The notes under the pieces: generated by a model
What the model was told of the DNA's origin: nothing
Seen by the model: the letters and a program-made list of their open reading frames with translations, nothing else
Database searches by the model: none
Program-made: the position numbers and the translations under genes
Source: Dugong dugon
Lineage: Eukaryota > Chordata > Mammalia > Sirenia > Dugongidae
Direction of reading: 5' to 3'
Assembly (NCBI GenBank): GCA_030035585.1
Contig: CM057482.1
Coordinates: 46,977,501-47,041,500, forward strand
Length of the DNA: 64,000 nucleotides
Shown: positions 1 through 12,819 of the stretch, piece by piece
Position numbering within the stretch: position 1 is the first letter of the stretch
Layout: each line of letters starts with the position of its first letter

Positions 1-109
1 TTAGGCCAATCGGCTGGACAGTCCCATGAAGCCATGACCCTAAGCCTTTGAACCAAGAGAACTAATTCCATGAGGTATTTAGCTGTACCTGAGTAGTTTC
101 AGCAACAGC

Positions 110-1480
110 ATCCTCTTTTTCTTTTGGTTGCTGTTGTTGTTGTAAAATTATATATAACACAACATTTACCATTTCACTCTTTTGCTGGTGGATAACTTAG
201 TAATATCACTTACGTTAGTAAGCTGTGTAACTTGACTGACGCCAATTTTCCCATCACCACAGACATAATCTCACTACTCAGAGGATGATTCCCTCTCCCC
301 CTCCCACCTTCTGACCCAGGTAACCATTAATAACCATTGGCCTCTATATATTTACCTATGCTTGTCATTTCATATAAGATCAGAAACCCTATGGGGCAGT
401 TCTACTCTATCCTATAGGGTCAGTATGAGTCGGAATTGACTTAATGGCAACAGGTTTGGTTTGGTTTTTGGATCAGATTTATGGTTCCCAAAGATTTTTT
501 CCCAGTCTGTAGGTTGTCTTATTACTCTTTTGATACAGCCCTTTGACGAACGTAAGTATTTAATTTTTATGAGGTCCCAATTGTCTACTTTTTTTTCCGT
601 TGCTTGTGGATTTGTTGTTGTATTTGGTTACATTAAAAAACAAACAAACAAACAAAAAAAAAAAAAACTAGGTCCAATAGCTTTACCCCTATATTTTCTT
701 CCAAGAACTTTATAGTTAATTACTAAGTATTTTAATTTTTAATTCTATTGTAAATGGAATTAATTCCATTTTGAGGTTGTGCATCACTGGTATATAGAAA
801 TATATTGATTTGTGTATATTGATTTTGTATCTTGCAACCTCACTGAACATATTTATTAGTTGTAATAACTTTTAGTGGATTCTTTTGAGATTTTCTACGT
901 ACAAGATCTTGCCATCATTCTAATGTGAGTGCCTTTTATTCCATTTTCTTGTCTAACTGACCTGGCCAGAACCTCCAGTACAATGGTCAGTGGAAGTAGT
1001 AAGAGTAGACATCTTTCTCTCATTCCTGATCTTGGTGGAAAAATATTCAGTTTTCCACACTTAAGTATGATGTTAGCTGTGGGTTTTTCCTAGATGCCAT
1101 TTATCAGGTAGAGGAAGTTCCCTTCTATTTCCAGTTGTTGATTGTTTTTTTCATGAAAGAGTGTTGGATTTTGTCAAGTGTGATGGCTTTGTTTGGTTTT
1201 GGTATTAGGGTAATACTGACCCCATACAATGAGTTGGGAAGAGTTTGTGAAGAATTGGTATTTATTCTTCTTTAAATGTTTGGTAGAACTCACCAGTGGA
1301 GCTACCGGGTCCCTTTTCTTAATAGAACATTTCTTGGTACTAATTTAATCACTTCACTTGCTATAGGTCTATTCAGATTTTCTTTCTTCTTGAGACACTT
1401 CTAGTATTTTTTTTTTTTTTAAGGAATTTGTCCATTTAATTTAATTTATCTAATTTTCTGGAATACCAGAACCATTTTGG
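110..1480 (-). repeat. Old L1 LINE, antisense, fragmentary
   Basis: The plus strand reads as the reverse complement of an L1 3' end (about 140-370, including the CCATCACCACAG-type stretch). From about 480 it reads as ORF2 in reverse (for example TTCCCAGTCTGTAGGTTGTC near 500 and AACCTCCAGTACAATG near 970). An AfroSINE tail interrupts it near 378-470, and an A-rich simple stretch lies at 630-667. Divergence is high, so this is an ancient mammalian L1M-type copy. Confidence 0.75.
378..470 (+). repeat. AfroSINE, 3' part only
   Basis: The fragment GAAACCCTATGGGGCAGTTC followed by CTATAGGGTC, AGTCGGAATTGACT and a GGTTTGGTTTGG tail is the AfroSINE 3' half. The tRNA-like head is absent. Confidence 0.85.
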
Positions 1481-1670
1481 TATTAAAAAGAAAAAAAAAG
1501 GAGTGCCAAATCTTCAGATGATAATAATGAGGAAAAGAAGGGGGTTGTGTGATGAGTCAAGTGTGCTGAAAGCAATGCCTTGTTTGGGAAGAAGATAGCA
1601 ATTCTGAATAACTTTGGGCTTTACTGAAACACTTAAGGATGAAGATGTATGGCAAACACGTAAAGGTAAC

Positions 1671-2104
1671 GGTTATGGATTGAACTGTATCCCCCAACAG
1701 TGTGTGTCAACTTGGCTAGGCCATGATTCCCAGTATTGTGTGGTTGTCCGTTTTGTGATCTGATGTGATTTTCCTATGTGTTGTAAATCCTAACCTCTAT
1801 GATGTTATTGAGGCAGGATTCAATCTACAGGATTAGGTTGTATCTTGAGTCAATCTCTACCGAGATACAAAACAGAAGATTGAGCAGAGAGGAGAGGGAC
1901 CACTGAGAAAGAAGAGCCTAGAGCAGGGGAAGATTGATGACAAGGACCTTCCCCCAGAGCCAACATAGAGAGAAAGCCTTCCCCTGGAGCTGGAACCCTG
2001 AATTTGGACTTTTAGACTCCTAAACTGTGAGAGAATAAACTTCTCTTTGTTAAAGCCATCCACTTATGGTATTTCTGCTATAGCCGTACTAGATAACTAA
2101 GACA
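1671..2104 (+). mobile_element. Solo LTR, ERVL-MaLR-like, afrotherian subfamily (fossil)
   Basis: A 434-bp element with LTR features: a poly(A) signal (AATAAA near 2034), an end reading ACTAAGACA, and perfect 5-bp target duplications GTAAC at 1666-1670 and 2105-2109. It resembles the MST/MLT1 LTR family and matches two further copies in this window. No internal retroviral part is present. It is a non-coding fossil. Confidence 0.85.
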
Positions 2105-2459
2105 GTAACCATCAAGAGAACAGAAATATAATCTATAGTGTTCAAATCAATAGAGGAAAAATAAAATAAAAAATGTTTTATTGTTAGTCACATTGCAATG
2201 TGATTTCTCTTTAACCTGTAAGTTATTTGTAAGTATATTTTTAGTTTCCAAAAATAGATAATCTTTTTACTGTTGCTTTCCAATGTAATTTTCTTGTGTT
2301 CAGAAACCATGATCTGTTTTGTTATTGAGCTTATCATAATTATGGCCTTATCAATAAGTGGGGAAGGGATAGACTAGCCAATAAATAATGCAAAGGCAAC
2401 AAGGTTCCTAAACCTAATCACTTCTGAGTCCTACACAGATCAGACTTGACACAGTGATA

Positions 2460-2765
2460 CTCACAAGGGGAAGAGGAAGACAGACGACAGAGACAGATGT
2501 ATCTACAAGCCTAGGAATGCCAAGGATCGTCAGCAGATGCAAGAAGCTGAACTAGACGGAAGGACCTCCAACTCAGGCCACACCCTGAACTCGAACTTCT
2601 GGCCTCCTGAACTGCGAGAAAATAAATTTCTTTCTTTTTTTTTTCCATCCCCACTCCTCCCCTCCCTCGTAACCATCAAAGATTGTTGAGAAAACAAATT
2701 TCCGTTCTTTAAAGCCACCCACTTGTGGTATTTCTGTTATGGCAGCACTAGGTAACTAGAATACT
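2460..2765 (+). mobile_element. Older MaLR (MLT1-type) LTR fragment (fossil)
   Basis: The stretch CGAGAAAATAAATTTCTTTC, followed after an inserted T-rich segment by AAAGCCACCCACTTGTGGTA, is the 3' half of an MLT1/MST-type LTR. It is more diverged than the 1671-2104 copy and broken. Edges are uncertain. Confidence 0.6.
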
Positions 2766-2769
2766 GGCT

Positions 2770-3540
2770 GAAGCAAGTTTGGCCATGACTGGAGAAATGG
2801 GAGCTCTTACACAGGGTTGGTGGGAAGGTAAGGATAGGTAAGTCCTTTGGAGTAAAGCTGAAGATGTGCATATTCTATCACTTAGTCATCCCAATTCTAG
2901 GGATATGCCCCCAGAGAACCTCTCACACACGGGCCCAAGGAGACTAGACAAGCATGCTCACTGCATCAGTTTCTAACAACATCATCTAGGAAACAAGCTA
3001 CATGTCCACCAGTGGCAGAATAAACAAATACATCCAAGGAAATAATATAGAGCAAGTAAACAGATTCACCAGTGCTTCAATGTCAATATGGATGGATCCC
3101 AAATGCAAGATGAGGAGACTCTTTACAACATTCCAGATGAAACTCTTTTGTTTGTGGATATATACATGTATAGTAAAAAGGCATGAAAATTTGACTCAGA
3201 AGCACACATTCCATCAGGGGTATGGTGGTTACGTCTGCGAAGGGAGAATGGGCCTGGGGAGGGGTCAGAGAGGATTTTCAATGTGTCTGTATCATTGGAG
3301 TCCTTGGGTGGTGCAAATGGTTAACACATTGAGCTACTAACTGAAAGGTTGGAGGTTTGAGTCTATCTACAGGCACCTTGGAAGAAAGGCCTGGCAACCT
3401 ACTTCTGAAAAACCAGCCACTGAAAACCCTATGGAGCATACTTTTATTCTGACACACATGGGGTGGCCGTGAGTCGGAGTCAACTCAATGGCAACTGTTT
3501 TCTTTTTAAATAAATGTATCATTACTTAAAAGATGTGAAG
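2770..3540 (+). repeat. Old L1 3' end, sense, interrupted by an AfroSINE
   Basis: Contains typical L1 ORF2-end and 3' UTR wording, such as CCCAATTCTAGGGATATGCC near 2890 and ACAAGCTACATGTCCACCAG near 2994. The SINE at 3296-3511 sits in its 3' part, with TGTATCATT present on both sides of the insertion. Confidence 0.65.
3296..3511 (+). repeat. AfroSINE, long form, complete
   Basis: Begins GAGTCCTTGGGTGGTGCAAA (A-box region), has a B-box-like GGTTTGAGTC, then the long-form body AAGAAAGGCCTGGCAACCTA, and ends AGTCGGAGTCAACTCAATGG. TGTATCATT at 3287-3295 and again near 3514 looks like the target duplication. Confidence 0.92.
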
Positions 3541-3544
3541 CACG

Positions 3545-5730
3545 TATGGCAATTGCCAAGATTTGTTATATCAGGTGGTGCAGGTATGGGTGTTTATTAA
3601 TTTTTATATTTTTCTTTCTATATAAATTTTTACAATGAAAAGTATTTACACAAACCAGCGTCAGCCAGAACGTAATAGCTGACCTTGGCCGCGGAGTGTG
3701 GCTGCTGTGGGCTGAAGGGGCAGCCACTAGTCTCCAGCCCCTGCTGTTGTGAGGCAATACAGGTCAAGTGTTTCCACATCTTTCATTTTTAAAAGTTGAA
3801 ATTCCAAAGCTTTACTGCAATCTCCTGATTTTAAAATGTTGGAAATGAATTCTGAAGCCTTCAAACGCTATGTGGGCCAAACCATGTCGGCTGTGGAATT
3901 TGGCCCCATGGCCTCCCGTCTAGAACTTGACACTTTCATCTTTCAAGGAGGAGGCTGTGGCGGCTCTGAATCTCAGCCCAAATGGCCAGATGTGCATTTT
4001 TCACTAGCTCTCACCTGGAGATTACACTTTGCACTGTTTGCTGGCCACACAGGTTCTCCGTCATTCCTTCCTTTCTCACCTGGACCCCCATGTCCCTGTT
4101 ACACTCACGTGCTAGTTTGCCTTTTGGTTGCTTAACAGGTTAGCATTCTGTCCTCAGATGCTTGGGGTGGGGGTTGGGGGGAGACTCGCCCAGATTAATT
4201 AGGTGACATATTTTTCCCAAGAAGCCAGTCTGAATGGTACTAGTCAGCAAGAACACCAAAGGCCTGAGTGAGCTGCAGAAAGAGCCCGGAGGCCTGATCT
4301 CCACCAGCAGAAGCCCCTGCTCGGCCTTCCCAGCTGCCCAGCTCCACAGAATTGTTCAACGTGAGGGCAGTGAGCAGGCCTCTGGCATTCCACCCCCACG
4401 CTGCCCTGCTGTGGATAGGAAAATGCTCAGAATTTCACAACGCTCTCAGAAAATGTTCCCGGGGGAGTGCTCTGAAGCAGGACTGTGCCAGCTCTGTGTC
4501 TTCTGGAAGGGGTACTGAGAGGAAGGGCGAAACCTTGGCGATGTCCAGAGAGGCCGAGGCAGGGCTCCAACGTGACCAGCCTGACTCTGGGTGGGTGGGG
4601 AGGAGAGTGAGCTGACTTAGAGCAGAGCTTGCCTGCCCTGGACAGTTCAGGCATGGGGATTTATGAGGAGGGAACTGACAGCTCTGCCTGCTCCCCCACC
4701 CACAGCCACCTTGAATTGCAAGCCTCACACATGCTCCCTGCACCCGTCCGTCCCGCCAGAGGTCCTGGGCTCCCCCGAGCAGGCAGCAGCCAGCAAGGCC
4801 CCTGGATCACACCCTCCATCCCAGGTGGCTGACTGTGGGTCTGTGCGAATCCCTGCTGCCCCTTCTGTGCAACTTTGCTGTGAGTGGTGGCCCTGGGGGT
4901 ATGGCTTGTAGAGGTTCATGGCCACAGAGAACTTGAGAAGACATTTCCCAGGGGTGACAGACACCCTGGTGGGAGCCACAGTGGGTGACACCAGGACGCG
5001 AAGCCTGACTTGGCAGCTAGCTTTCTGTGATGCCCACTTTCCTACACTAAGTGACGAAGGGTACTGAGTGAGCAGAAGGTGCCAGAGCCCCCTCACAGAG
5101 GGCAGCTTTGGACGTTTTGACACTCGTAACCACTCGGTCATACTTTTACCTGCTTCTTCCTCATTCTCAGACACTGGGAGCTCCTGCTACTCTGCCTCCC
5201 ACTACTTCCCCATTGCCTCCTCCTTCCCTTTCTCTAAGTGCAGTTTGTTTCTCCCCATGGTTCAGTCCCGGGCTCTTTTGCTTCCATGTCTCAACTTTTT
5301 TTGCAGACCTCTCCCACACCATGGTTTCCACAGATACTTTGATGCAGGGCCCCCTAAGTCTCCACAGAGGGAGCTCCAGGCCCATGTGACCCACAGCAGG
5401 GAGTATACCCCACCCTCTGGTTCTAGGTGGGTGTGGTTACAAACCATTCCTCCCTCCCCCTCACTGAAGTCCAGCCACTCCTCTTCCAGATACCAGCTGT
5501 GTGGTTTAGGATCTGGGGTCAGCTCTGAGTGCTCTCTGTGCCCCATGTCCAAGCAGCTGCCAAGCAGACTCATCAAGCCAACCCCACAAGGGCTCTCAAG
5601 TCTGGCTCCCCTCCCCCATTTCCCTGGCCAAACTTGCCTGGGGTACTAAAACAGTCTGCTAACTGATTTCCCTACATGTGATCTTGCTTCCCTTCCAAGT
5701 ACTTCTGTGCCTCTCTGCCACAGCTTCAGT
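3545..5730. other. Repeat-poor intronic stretch
   Basis: About 2.2 kb of rather GC-rich sequence from 4,150 to 5,640 with no recognisable interspersed repeat. Several overlapping chance reading frames exist on both strands, but none has splice signals, a domain or a recognisable protein. Confidence 0.55.
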
Positions 5731-5734
5731 CTGC

Positions 5735-6235
5735 TACTTCCTCACTCTAAAACCTTCAATGGCTCCCTATTGCCTACTGTCCTTCACATCCTGGGTCTGA
5801 CATTCAAGGCCCAATCTGATAATTTAATCATTCATTCAGCCCACACATACTCCTCCATCATTCCACCAAGGATTGCATTTTCAGGAATATATGCAAGCAA
5901 ATGAAAATAACACCCTAGACTAATTTAAAAAAAAAAGCAGAGATCAAGGGATAAGGAACCAGCTTTATCCCCCTGCTCTGGTCAGCTACGTGCGCCCTCC
6001 TGGACTGGTGGGCTATTTGCTATTCTCTGACCCAGAGCTGACAACCCTGTTCCTCTGCCTGGCACCTCCTCCTCATTTTTCTCACTTGGCCAAGCTCAAG
6101 TGCCTGCCTGTCATGAGCTTCTCTTTAGGACAAGATGTGCCCTCCTCCACCTCTGTCATTTCCAAGGTGCTCCAAATGGTCTGTCCCTGCTTCCCCCGTA
6201 AGAATATCTGTTTTTGTGTCCAAACCTTGCTATGA
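5735..6235 (+). repeat. L2 LINE fragment
   Basis: AAAACCTTCAATGGCTCCCT, then GACATTCAAGGCCCAATCTG, is the well-known L2 3' region. The stretch 5990-6230 with CCTCTGCCTGGCAC fits the continuing L2 body. The element is diverged and gapped. Confidence 0.65.
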
Positions 6236-6269
6236 CTTAGAAAATCCTAGGATTCAAGAGGCTCACTCC

Positions 6270-6425
6270 TAGGATTCTGGCTCACTGGCTAAGTCCTTGG
6301 TGACCTTGTCTACTAACCCTCCCCTGGGTTCAGTTTTTCCATCTGTGAAATGGGGTAGATGCTTCCTACCATTAATTTCTCACATGGGTGTGACAACGAT
6401 CAATCATAAATGGCTAATGTATCAT
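6270..6425 (+). repeat. MIR SINE
   Basis: GTTTTTCCATCTGTGAAATG preceded by a GTGACCTTG-like core is the MIR core and 3' region in sense orientation. Confidence 0.7.
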
Positions 6426-7894
6426 TATCTGGTATCACCTTCTGGATTGACTTAGTCCTTCAGAGGCACATTACAGAACATTCCAGGATCTGCACTCTGC
6501 CACCCTCCCATACACTGATCTGGCTGCATCTTTCACAGACTTGTTCAACTCTGCCTCAGTGTTGGATATCACCAAAATGGTGTGTTCTGAGTATGCTGTA
6601 AACCCTGGCTCCAGCACGTTGCAGGGGTACAGTGCGTATTAATGCTGCTGGCCATTAAAACAACCAGCAGTTTCCTATAAAAAGTTACAGTGGGATAAAT
6701 CCACAATAAAATATTCATGCCCTTTATTTCACTTCACAGAAAGATTAAAACATCTCAACCAAACGGAGTCAGAGCAGATGCCGGGCAGATGTTGTTCAAG
6801 CAAGCGAACGAGAGACAGTAATTAGTCTCAATGGAGTTCTTGGTAAATTATATAACAGAGACCTTTAGCCACTCATCCCTGAGTGGCTGGCTGTGCCGAA
6901 GTCTTGAACCTGGTCCAAAAATATTTAGAAACTTTGGACTGCTTTGGATAATTTATGTTCTGAGTAAATTTCATAGACTCTTGGCATGAAAGGAAATAAT
7001 GAATACCATAACCACTTTCAATTGCAAATAATAATTTGTTAATCATTTTAATACCTAATGAGCTACAGAAACCTTGCCCTTCCTTGAGTTCTCCAAGCAG
7101 AAAGGAAAGAGATTAATTTTCTTTCTGGCTTTCTTACATCTATGGCATTAATTCTCTCTGCATGCTTTTGAGACCTTTATTTAGCAAGTACCGTGTTAGA
7201 ATGATCTATTTCTTTCCACTGGAACGTTGCTGCTGCTGCTTCTTGACATTTAAGAAGTTTCCTACTTATCTAGTTAGTGAAGGAGTTTCCTTTTACTTGG
7301 GCTTTAAGAATTTCCCACCCAGAGGCACACATGGCTGCCCTGCCGTTCTGTCTTCAAGAACCCCAGGAGAAGTGACTCCAAATCAACTCTCGTTGGACTG
7401 ATTTTTGTGATGTCTTTTCCCTCTTTCTCCAACGGTTGCATGTTGTCCTTTTTTGTTTTTTCTTTGTTTTTTTTTTTTTTTTTTTTAAGGTGATTAAAAA
7501 CAAATGAGAACTGCAGAGACTATCCTATTCCCTGGTGGAATATTTGGTGCCACTCAGAGTCAAACTCCCCCAACCCCTGCTCTACCCCAAAGGCCAGGTC
7601 ACATTTTGCTGTGGATGACTCTTATCCAAGTACTTGCCTTCTCCCCAGCTCCTTTAAGGCAAGGACAGTTTCTAGCACAAAGCCTTGTTCTTGCTAAGGA
7701 CTCAACAAATAGTTTTGAATTTAACTTAATTCTATGTTTGTTAATGAAGAAAAACGGTGATTGAACTGGAGCTTCCCCAAATGATCTTCGTGCTGGTCTC
7801 CATGGGGTCTTAGGTGAAACTGGTCTACACTGTCACTCATTTTTAGAATCCCTTCTACAGCATATTTTTGTTTACTTAGTTAGCCACTATAAAT

Positions 7895-8265
7895 GCAATT
7901 CGTGCACATCATGGAAGAACTGGAAGGTCCATAAAAGTATAAAACAAGACAAAGGAATCCCATGTGACCTCAGAGACAACCCTGTCAACACTTCCCTTCT
8001 GGACATATTCCCTTCTAGTCTTTTCCCCTAAACATATTTTCTTTGATGTTGATGCCATACTATAAACAAACCATTTCCTCTTCTGTTTATTTCACTTATG
8101 ACAGCAGGACCAATTCCTATGCTATTAAGAATCTTTTCTCACGAGTGATTTTTAATGATTGCATAATACACCATCATACAGATAGAGCCATAAACTACTT
8201 AGCTAGGTTACACTTATTGGACATTTTGATTGCTGCTAGTTTTCCCCATGTTTTGGATGATTTCC
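7895..8265 (-). repeat. Old LINE-derived 3' fragment, family uncertain
   Basis: Wording such as GCACATCATGGAAGAACTGG, then later TTTTTAATGATTGCATAATA and TATTGGACATTTTGATTGCT, resembles the antisense 3' region of old L1-type LINEs. I cannot name the subfamily. Confidence 0.45.
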
Positions 8266-8419
8266 AAAGAGTAGAAATGGAAGTCCCAGAACAAAGGTGA
8301 TGAGTGATGGCATTCAGCAGGCTGGCAGGGACTGCATGGATCTCATTACTCTGAGACCTTGTGGGGCCTGCCCACCAGTCTGTGAAGCATCAGAGCTTGT
8401 CCTCTAGATGAATAAAAAA

Positions 8420-8624
8420 GAGAACAGTTGCTGTCGAGTCGACTGATTCCAACTCATGGTGACCTCATGTGTGTCAGAGTAGAACTCTTTTCAGTTTCTT
8501 CCAAAACTGATTTTTTGGAAGTAGATCACCAGGCCTTTCTTCTGAGGCTCTCTAGGTGAACTCGAACCTCCAGCCTTTCAGTTGGCAGCCAAGCATGCTA
8601 ACCATATGCACCACCAGGGACTCC
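8420..8624 (-). repeat. AfroSINE, long form
   Basis: Reverse-oriented copy. The plus strand starts with the tail complement GCTGTCGAGTCGACTGATTC and ends CACCAGGGACTCC, the complement of the head. The long-form body is present. Confidence 0.9.
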
Positions 8625-9429
8625 TAGTTGATGATGCTTTAAGTATGTAAAGGCCTTGGGTGAGAAGATCTCTGAAATCCCTTCCGTATCTCCCTTCAGT
8701 GTTCTCTTTGCCAACACACCCATCCCTTCAGCTGTTCTTCATAAGGCAGCAGTCCCCAGGCCACTCGTTCTCGGCCCCTTTCTCCAGCTTTGAATACACC
8801 CAGCTGGTCAATGTTTCCTCAATTTAACACATGGCTCAACAATACACGCTCTAGTTGTAACCTGACCAGCCTCAAGTAAATAAACAGTAAGAACAACACC
8901 AACTGGACTCTTCTACATGCCAGCTGTTACGTGCTTCAGTTCATTTGTGTCCCAATTAGGCAGGAAACTCCTGGTGAAGTAATCTGCTCGGGGTCGCACA
9001 GCTAATGAGAGGTGAGGTAGGCTCTCCCCAGTTCATCTGGTTCCCAAGCTGATTCCCAACCACCAAACAGAACAGCAGAGCCACTGTTTGATGGTATGTA
9101 GACATAACTTGGCACAAATCCCAAGTGGGCGCCCGTCCTACATCCCGAGTTACAGACTCGTCCCACAGTGCTGCAGCTGGCTTGTTTCCCTGTCTGTCTT
9201 GCCCTCCAGAAGGAACATCCAAAGGCAGAATGCGCCTCTCTGATCTTAGGTTAGCCATAGACTTAACAGATGGCTTGGTAAATATCTGTTGAATAGTGAA
9301 TGAAGGAATAGCTTTAAACATTCAGACTTAGTTTAATGTCAGAGGAAACCCCCAGGTCTTCCTCACTTTTGAGTTACTGTTAAGTGCAGGTAACTGTACC
9401 CTGTATATTTTTATTTCCAGGTGGAGGGA

Positions 9430-11150
9430 GCCTTTTTGTTTTTCTGATTTTGTTATTAATTTCTAACTCTATTTTATTTTTTTATCAGTCTTGCTTGTAA
9501 TATTTCTACTTTATGGAACCTACTCATGTTTTCTTTGTGACCAAATATGTGGTCAGTTTTTGTGTATGTTCTACGGGCACTTGAGAAAAAGGTGTATCCT
9601 CTATTATCAGGGTGTAGAGTTTTAGATGTGTGTGTGTATGAAGCCTACCTCATTATGTTGTTAGATCTTTTATATATTTCCTTGTTTTTGGTCCACTTGA
9701 TCTGTCTTATATTGTGAGTGGTGTGTTAATGTCTCCTATTATCAGTAAGGAGGCCTGGTGGCGTAGTGGTTAAGAGCTCAGCTGCTAACCAAAAGGTCAG
9801 CAGTTTGAATCCACCAGCTGCTCCTTGGAAACCCTATGGGGCAGTTCTACTCTGTCCTTTAGGGTCGCTATGAGTTGGAATCAACTCTCTGGCAATGGGT
9901 TTGGTTACTATCAGTTAAGTTCCTATCTATATCTCCTTGCATCCCTGTGGCATCTGCTTTATATAAATGACTGCTGTGTTATTTGGTGCATAAATAGTCA
10001 TAATTGTTATCTTCGTTGTGAACTGAAACATTTAGCCTTTTAAGTTTCCTTCTTTGTCACATTTAATGCTTTTTGGCTTGATAGCTACTTTGTCTGAAAT
10101 CAGGATTGCTACTTCTACTTTCTTATTGCTTTCATTTCCCTGCTGTACCTTTGTCCATCCCTTTATTTTTAGACTTTCTAAATTACTTTGTTTTAGGTGT
10201 GATTTATTGCATACAGCATATAGTGAGTCTTTTTCTTTGTGAGCCAAATTGAAACTCGTTTTCTTTTAACAAGAGAGCTAAGCCTATTCCAATATGTTTG
10301 GTCTCAACTCGGTCATATTATTTTATTGTACTTACTATGTATATTTTGTTATTTTTGCTATGTTTCTTTTCATGATGTTATTTCTTTGCTCTTTTAATTT
10401 TAAAAATCCCTTTGGTATTTAAAGGTTCTTATTTTTGTGATACTTAAACTTTTTCTTATTAAGTAAAAGATTTATTCAAGTATAATATACATGTAGAAAA
10501 CTGCACAAATCTTCAGTGAATGGCTTGATGAACTCTTGCAAAGTGAGGCACAAACTTTCACAAACTACAACTCAGATCAAGAAATAGAATATTACCAGCA
10601 TCCCAGAAGGCTCCCTCACGCCTCTTCTCAGTTACTACCTCCCCAATAATTCTGACTTCAGTCACCACAGATTCATTTTGCCTGTTTTTGACTCTTCTGT
10701 TTTGTTTTTAGTTTGTGTTTGGGTGTCTGACTTCCTTTAACTCAACGTTGTGCTTATGAGACTGATTCATACTGTTTTGTAGAGCAATGTTTGCTCTCAT
10801 TGCTGTGTGGTATTTTATCGTGTGACTATACTACTGACGGGTATTGGCGTTATTTTGAGTTTTGGGCTCTTAAGAATAGTGCTGTAATGAACATCCTTGT
10901 ATATGTCTTGTGCTTACCATTGGTTACACACCTAGGAAGAGTATTTCTGGGTCATGAGAGATTGTATCTTTAGCCAAACAGATTTCCAAAGTAGTTACGC
11001 CAATTTACACTTTCACCAGCAAAGAATGAGAATTCCAATTGCTCCATGTCCTTGCCAATACTTAGTATCATCTGTCTTTTGCATTTTAACCATTCTCGTG
11101 AGAGTGTTGCTGTATCACATTGTAGTTTTAATGTATACAGGTAGAGAATA
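9430..11150 (-). repeat. Old L1 LINE, antisense
   Basis: The plus strand is the reverse complement of L1 ORF2 (GTGACCAAATATGTGGTCAG near 9538; CTTTGTCTGAAATCAGGATT near 10090). From 10450 it is a 3' region with TTATTCAAGTATAATATACA and AAACAGATTTCCAAAGTAGT. It is interrupted by an AfroSINE at 9750-9907 and may be more than one L1 copy. Confidence 0.7.
9750..9907 (+). repeat. AfroSINE, short form, complete
   Basis: The head GAGGCCTGGTGGCGTAGTGG, the B-box region CAGTTTGAATCC and the tail TATGAGTTGGAATCAACT are in order. The short form lacks the GAAGAAAGGCCTGG body. Confidence 0.92.
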
Positions 11151-11450
11151 TGGGTAAAGGCATTTCGGGCAAAGAGAATAGGGTGAATAAGAGTCTGGAG
11201 GTGGGGAAGTACTTATAAAGTCTTCTCTTTTCTACTCTTTTACTATCTGGTTTATCAATTTTAATGATATCGTTTGACTCCCACCCATTGTCTAAGCAAC
11301 AATCAATGCAGTTATTTCACTTTTCTCTTTTCCTCTCCTTTCTGTTCCCATTTGTTTTAGTTGTATTATTTTCATTTTGTCAGAACATATAACATTTACA
11401 TATTATTCTCCAGTCCCGTCTTCATCTTTGCTTTGGTCTTAGACCTATCC

Positions 11451-11612
11451 AAAAAAAACCCATTGCCGCCGAGTCGATTCCGACTCATAGCGACCCTATA
11501 GGACAGAGAAGAACCACCCCCATAGGGTTTCCAAGAAGGACCTGGTGAATTCGACCTGCTGACCTTTTGGACAGCAGCCATAGCTCTTAACTACTACCCC
11601 ACCAGGGTTTCC
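11451..11612 (-). repeat. AfroSINE, short form, with target duplications
   Basis: The tail complement GCCGAGTCGATTCCGACTCA is near its start and the head complement CACCAGGGTTTCC at its end. Direct repeats TCTTAGACCTA at 11437-11447 and 11614-11624 mark an 11-bp target duplication. Confidence 0.93.
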
Positions 11613-11713
11613 ATCTTAGACCTACAATTAAATATAATAAAGGGCTTGCCATCAGCCCTTTGCCAAAGTTTTCCTCAGTCATCTCTCGACCGGGCAAAGA
11701 GCATCCTATAGTA

Positions 11714-11934
11714 CAGGGTAGTCAGAGTACGGCCTGAGGACCAAATCCGTTTTGACACTTGTTTTTGTAAATGAAGTTTTATTGGAACACAGCCACGCCC
11801 GTTTGTTTACATATTGTCTATGGGAGGTTTGTGCTTCAATGGCAGAGTTGAGTAAGTATGACAGAGACCACACGGCCTGCAAAGTCTAAAATATTTACTA
11901 TCTTCCCTTTACATAAAATATTGGCTAATCTCTG
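11714..11934 (-). mobile_element. hAT-Charlie-type non-autonomous DNA transposon
   Basis: This 221-bp element contains AAGTTTTATTGGAACACAGC and AATATTTACTATCTTCCCTT. These belong to a mammal-wide hAT family whose ends read CAGGGGTCGGCAAA-like; I am unsure of the exact MER name. Flanks CTATAGTA (11706-11713) and CTCTAGTA (11935-11942) agree at 7 of 8 bases, fitting hAT 8-bp duplications. Confidence 0.82.
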
Positions 11935-12819
11935 CTCTAGTAGATTCCTCAAGAAGGGTTTATGGGTACAGTATCCTGAGTTCTTGCATATTTAAAACTG
12001 TTTTTCTAAAGCCTTGCTACTTCAAGGACAGTCTGGCTAGATATAAAATCCTCCGTTCACATTTTCTTTCCTTGTCTGCTGACTTGTAATGACACCACTC
12101 AGACCCTTACAATCACTGAGGACTGAGAGTCTGTGTCCCACTCCATCACTAGGCTTGCAACCACAAGGAGTGAGTGGGAAATCAGAGCGAGGGAGAGCAG
12201 AGTAGGTGCTCTGGTTCTGGGAGGGGGTCCTCCCACTTAACAGCCACAAGTTACCTGTGGAGCTTCCTGAGCTTGTGGCAGCCCCTTGTGGCAGCACACG
12301 GAACAAGACTTGTAAACTGCACAGGCAAAGCTGCTCACAGACCTGCCAGGGGGCCTCCCTGGGGAGGGACTGAGGGGATCTGGGTCCAGCTGTAGCTCCA
12401 TGCTGATGGGCCACAAGCCTGCCATGTTTTCCAGCTTTGTCCACAGCACTACTACAAGAGACTTGCTACATGCTCTGCTGACCTGACCTATCACCCTTAA
12501 CACTGTCACACAGGCAAGGAGTGTTCTCATGAAACTCTCCTACATTTTCGGCACCCTCGTAGACTTCTTTTTTTAAAATGCACACAAACACCATCCATTT
12601 AAGTCATTGGTTTGTCCTCTAGTTGTGCAGGGGCTGACAGCAGCTGAGGCTGCGTTTCTCAAATCTGCCTACTTATTCACTTGGGAAATTGAAGCCCATC
12701 TCTCAGACTTCTGGCTCTTTTCTCATCTGCCATGATTTCAGCATCTGAGCTATCATCTGTAGAGTTCTGTAGCAACTTGGATTGGATTTCATCTTGGAAT
12801 GGGGGTCTGCACACTAAAA

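Noticed and set aside
5068-5649. 193-codon open frame on the plus strand
   Set aside because: Low-complexity Ser/Pro-rich translation of pyrimidine-rich intron sequence; no splice signals or family match.
9750-9830. tRNA-like sequence with A and B box features
   Set aside because: These are the tRNA-derived heads of AfroSINEs, seen at all copies. They lack a foldable anticodon arm and CCA-compatible end, so they are not tRNA genes.
12037-12530. Cysteine-containing minus-strand frames that could have been a TSP1-repeat exon
   Set aside because: The cysteine spacing and the W/C/CG motifs of a thrombospondin repeat are missing, and the text does not match the expected next ADAMTS17 exon.
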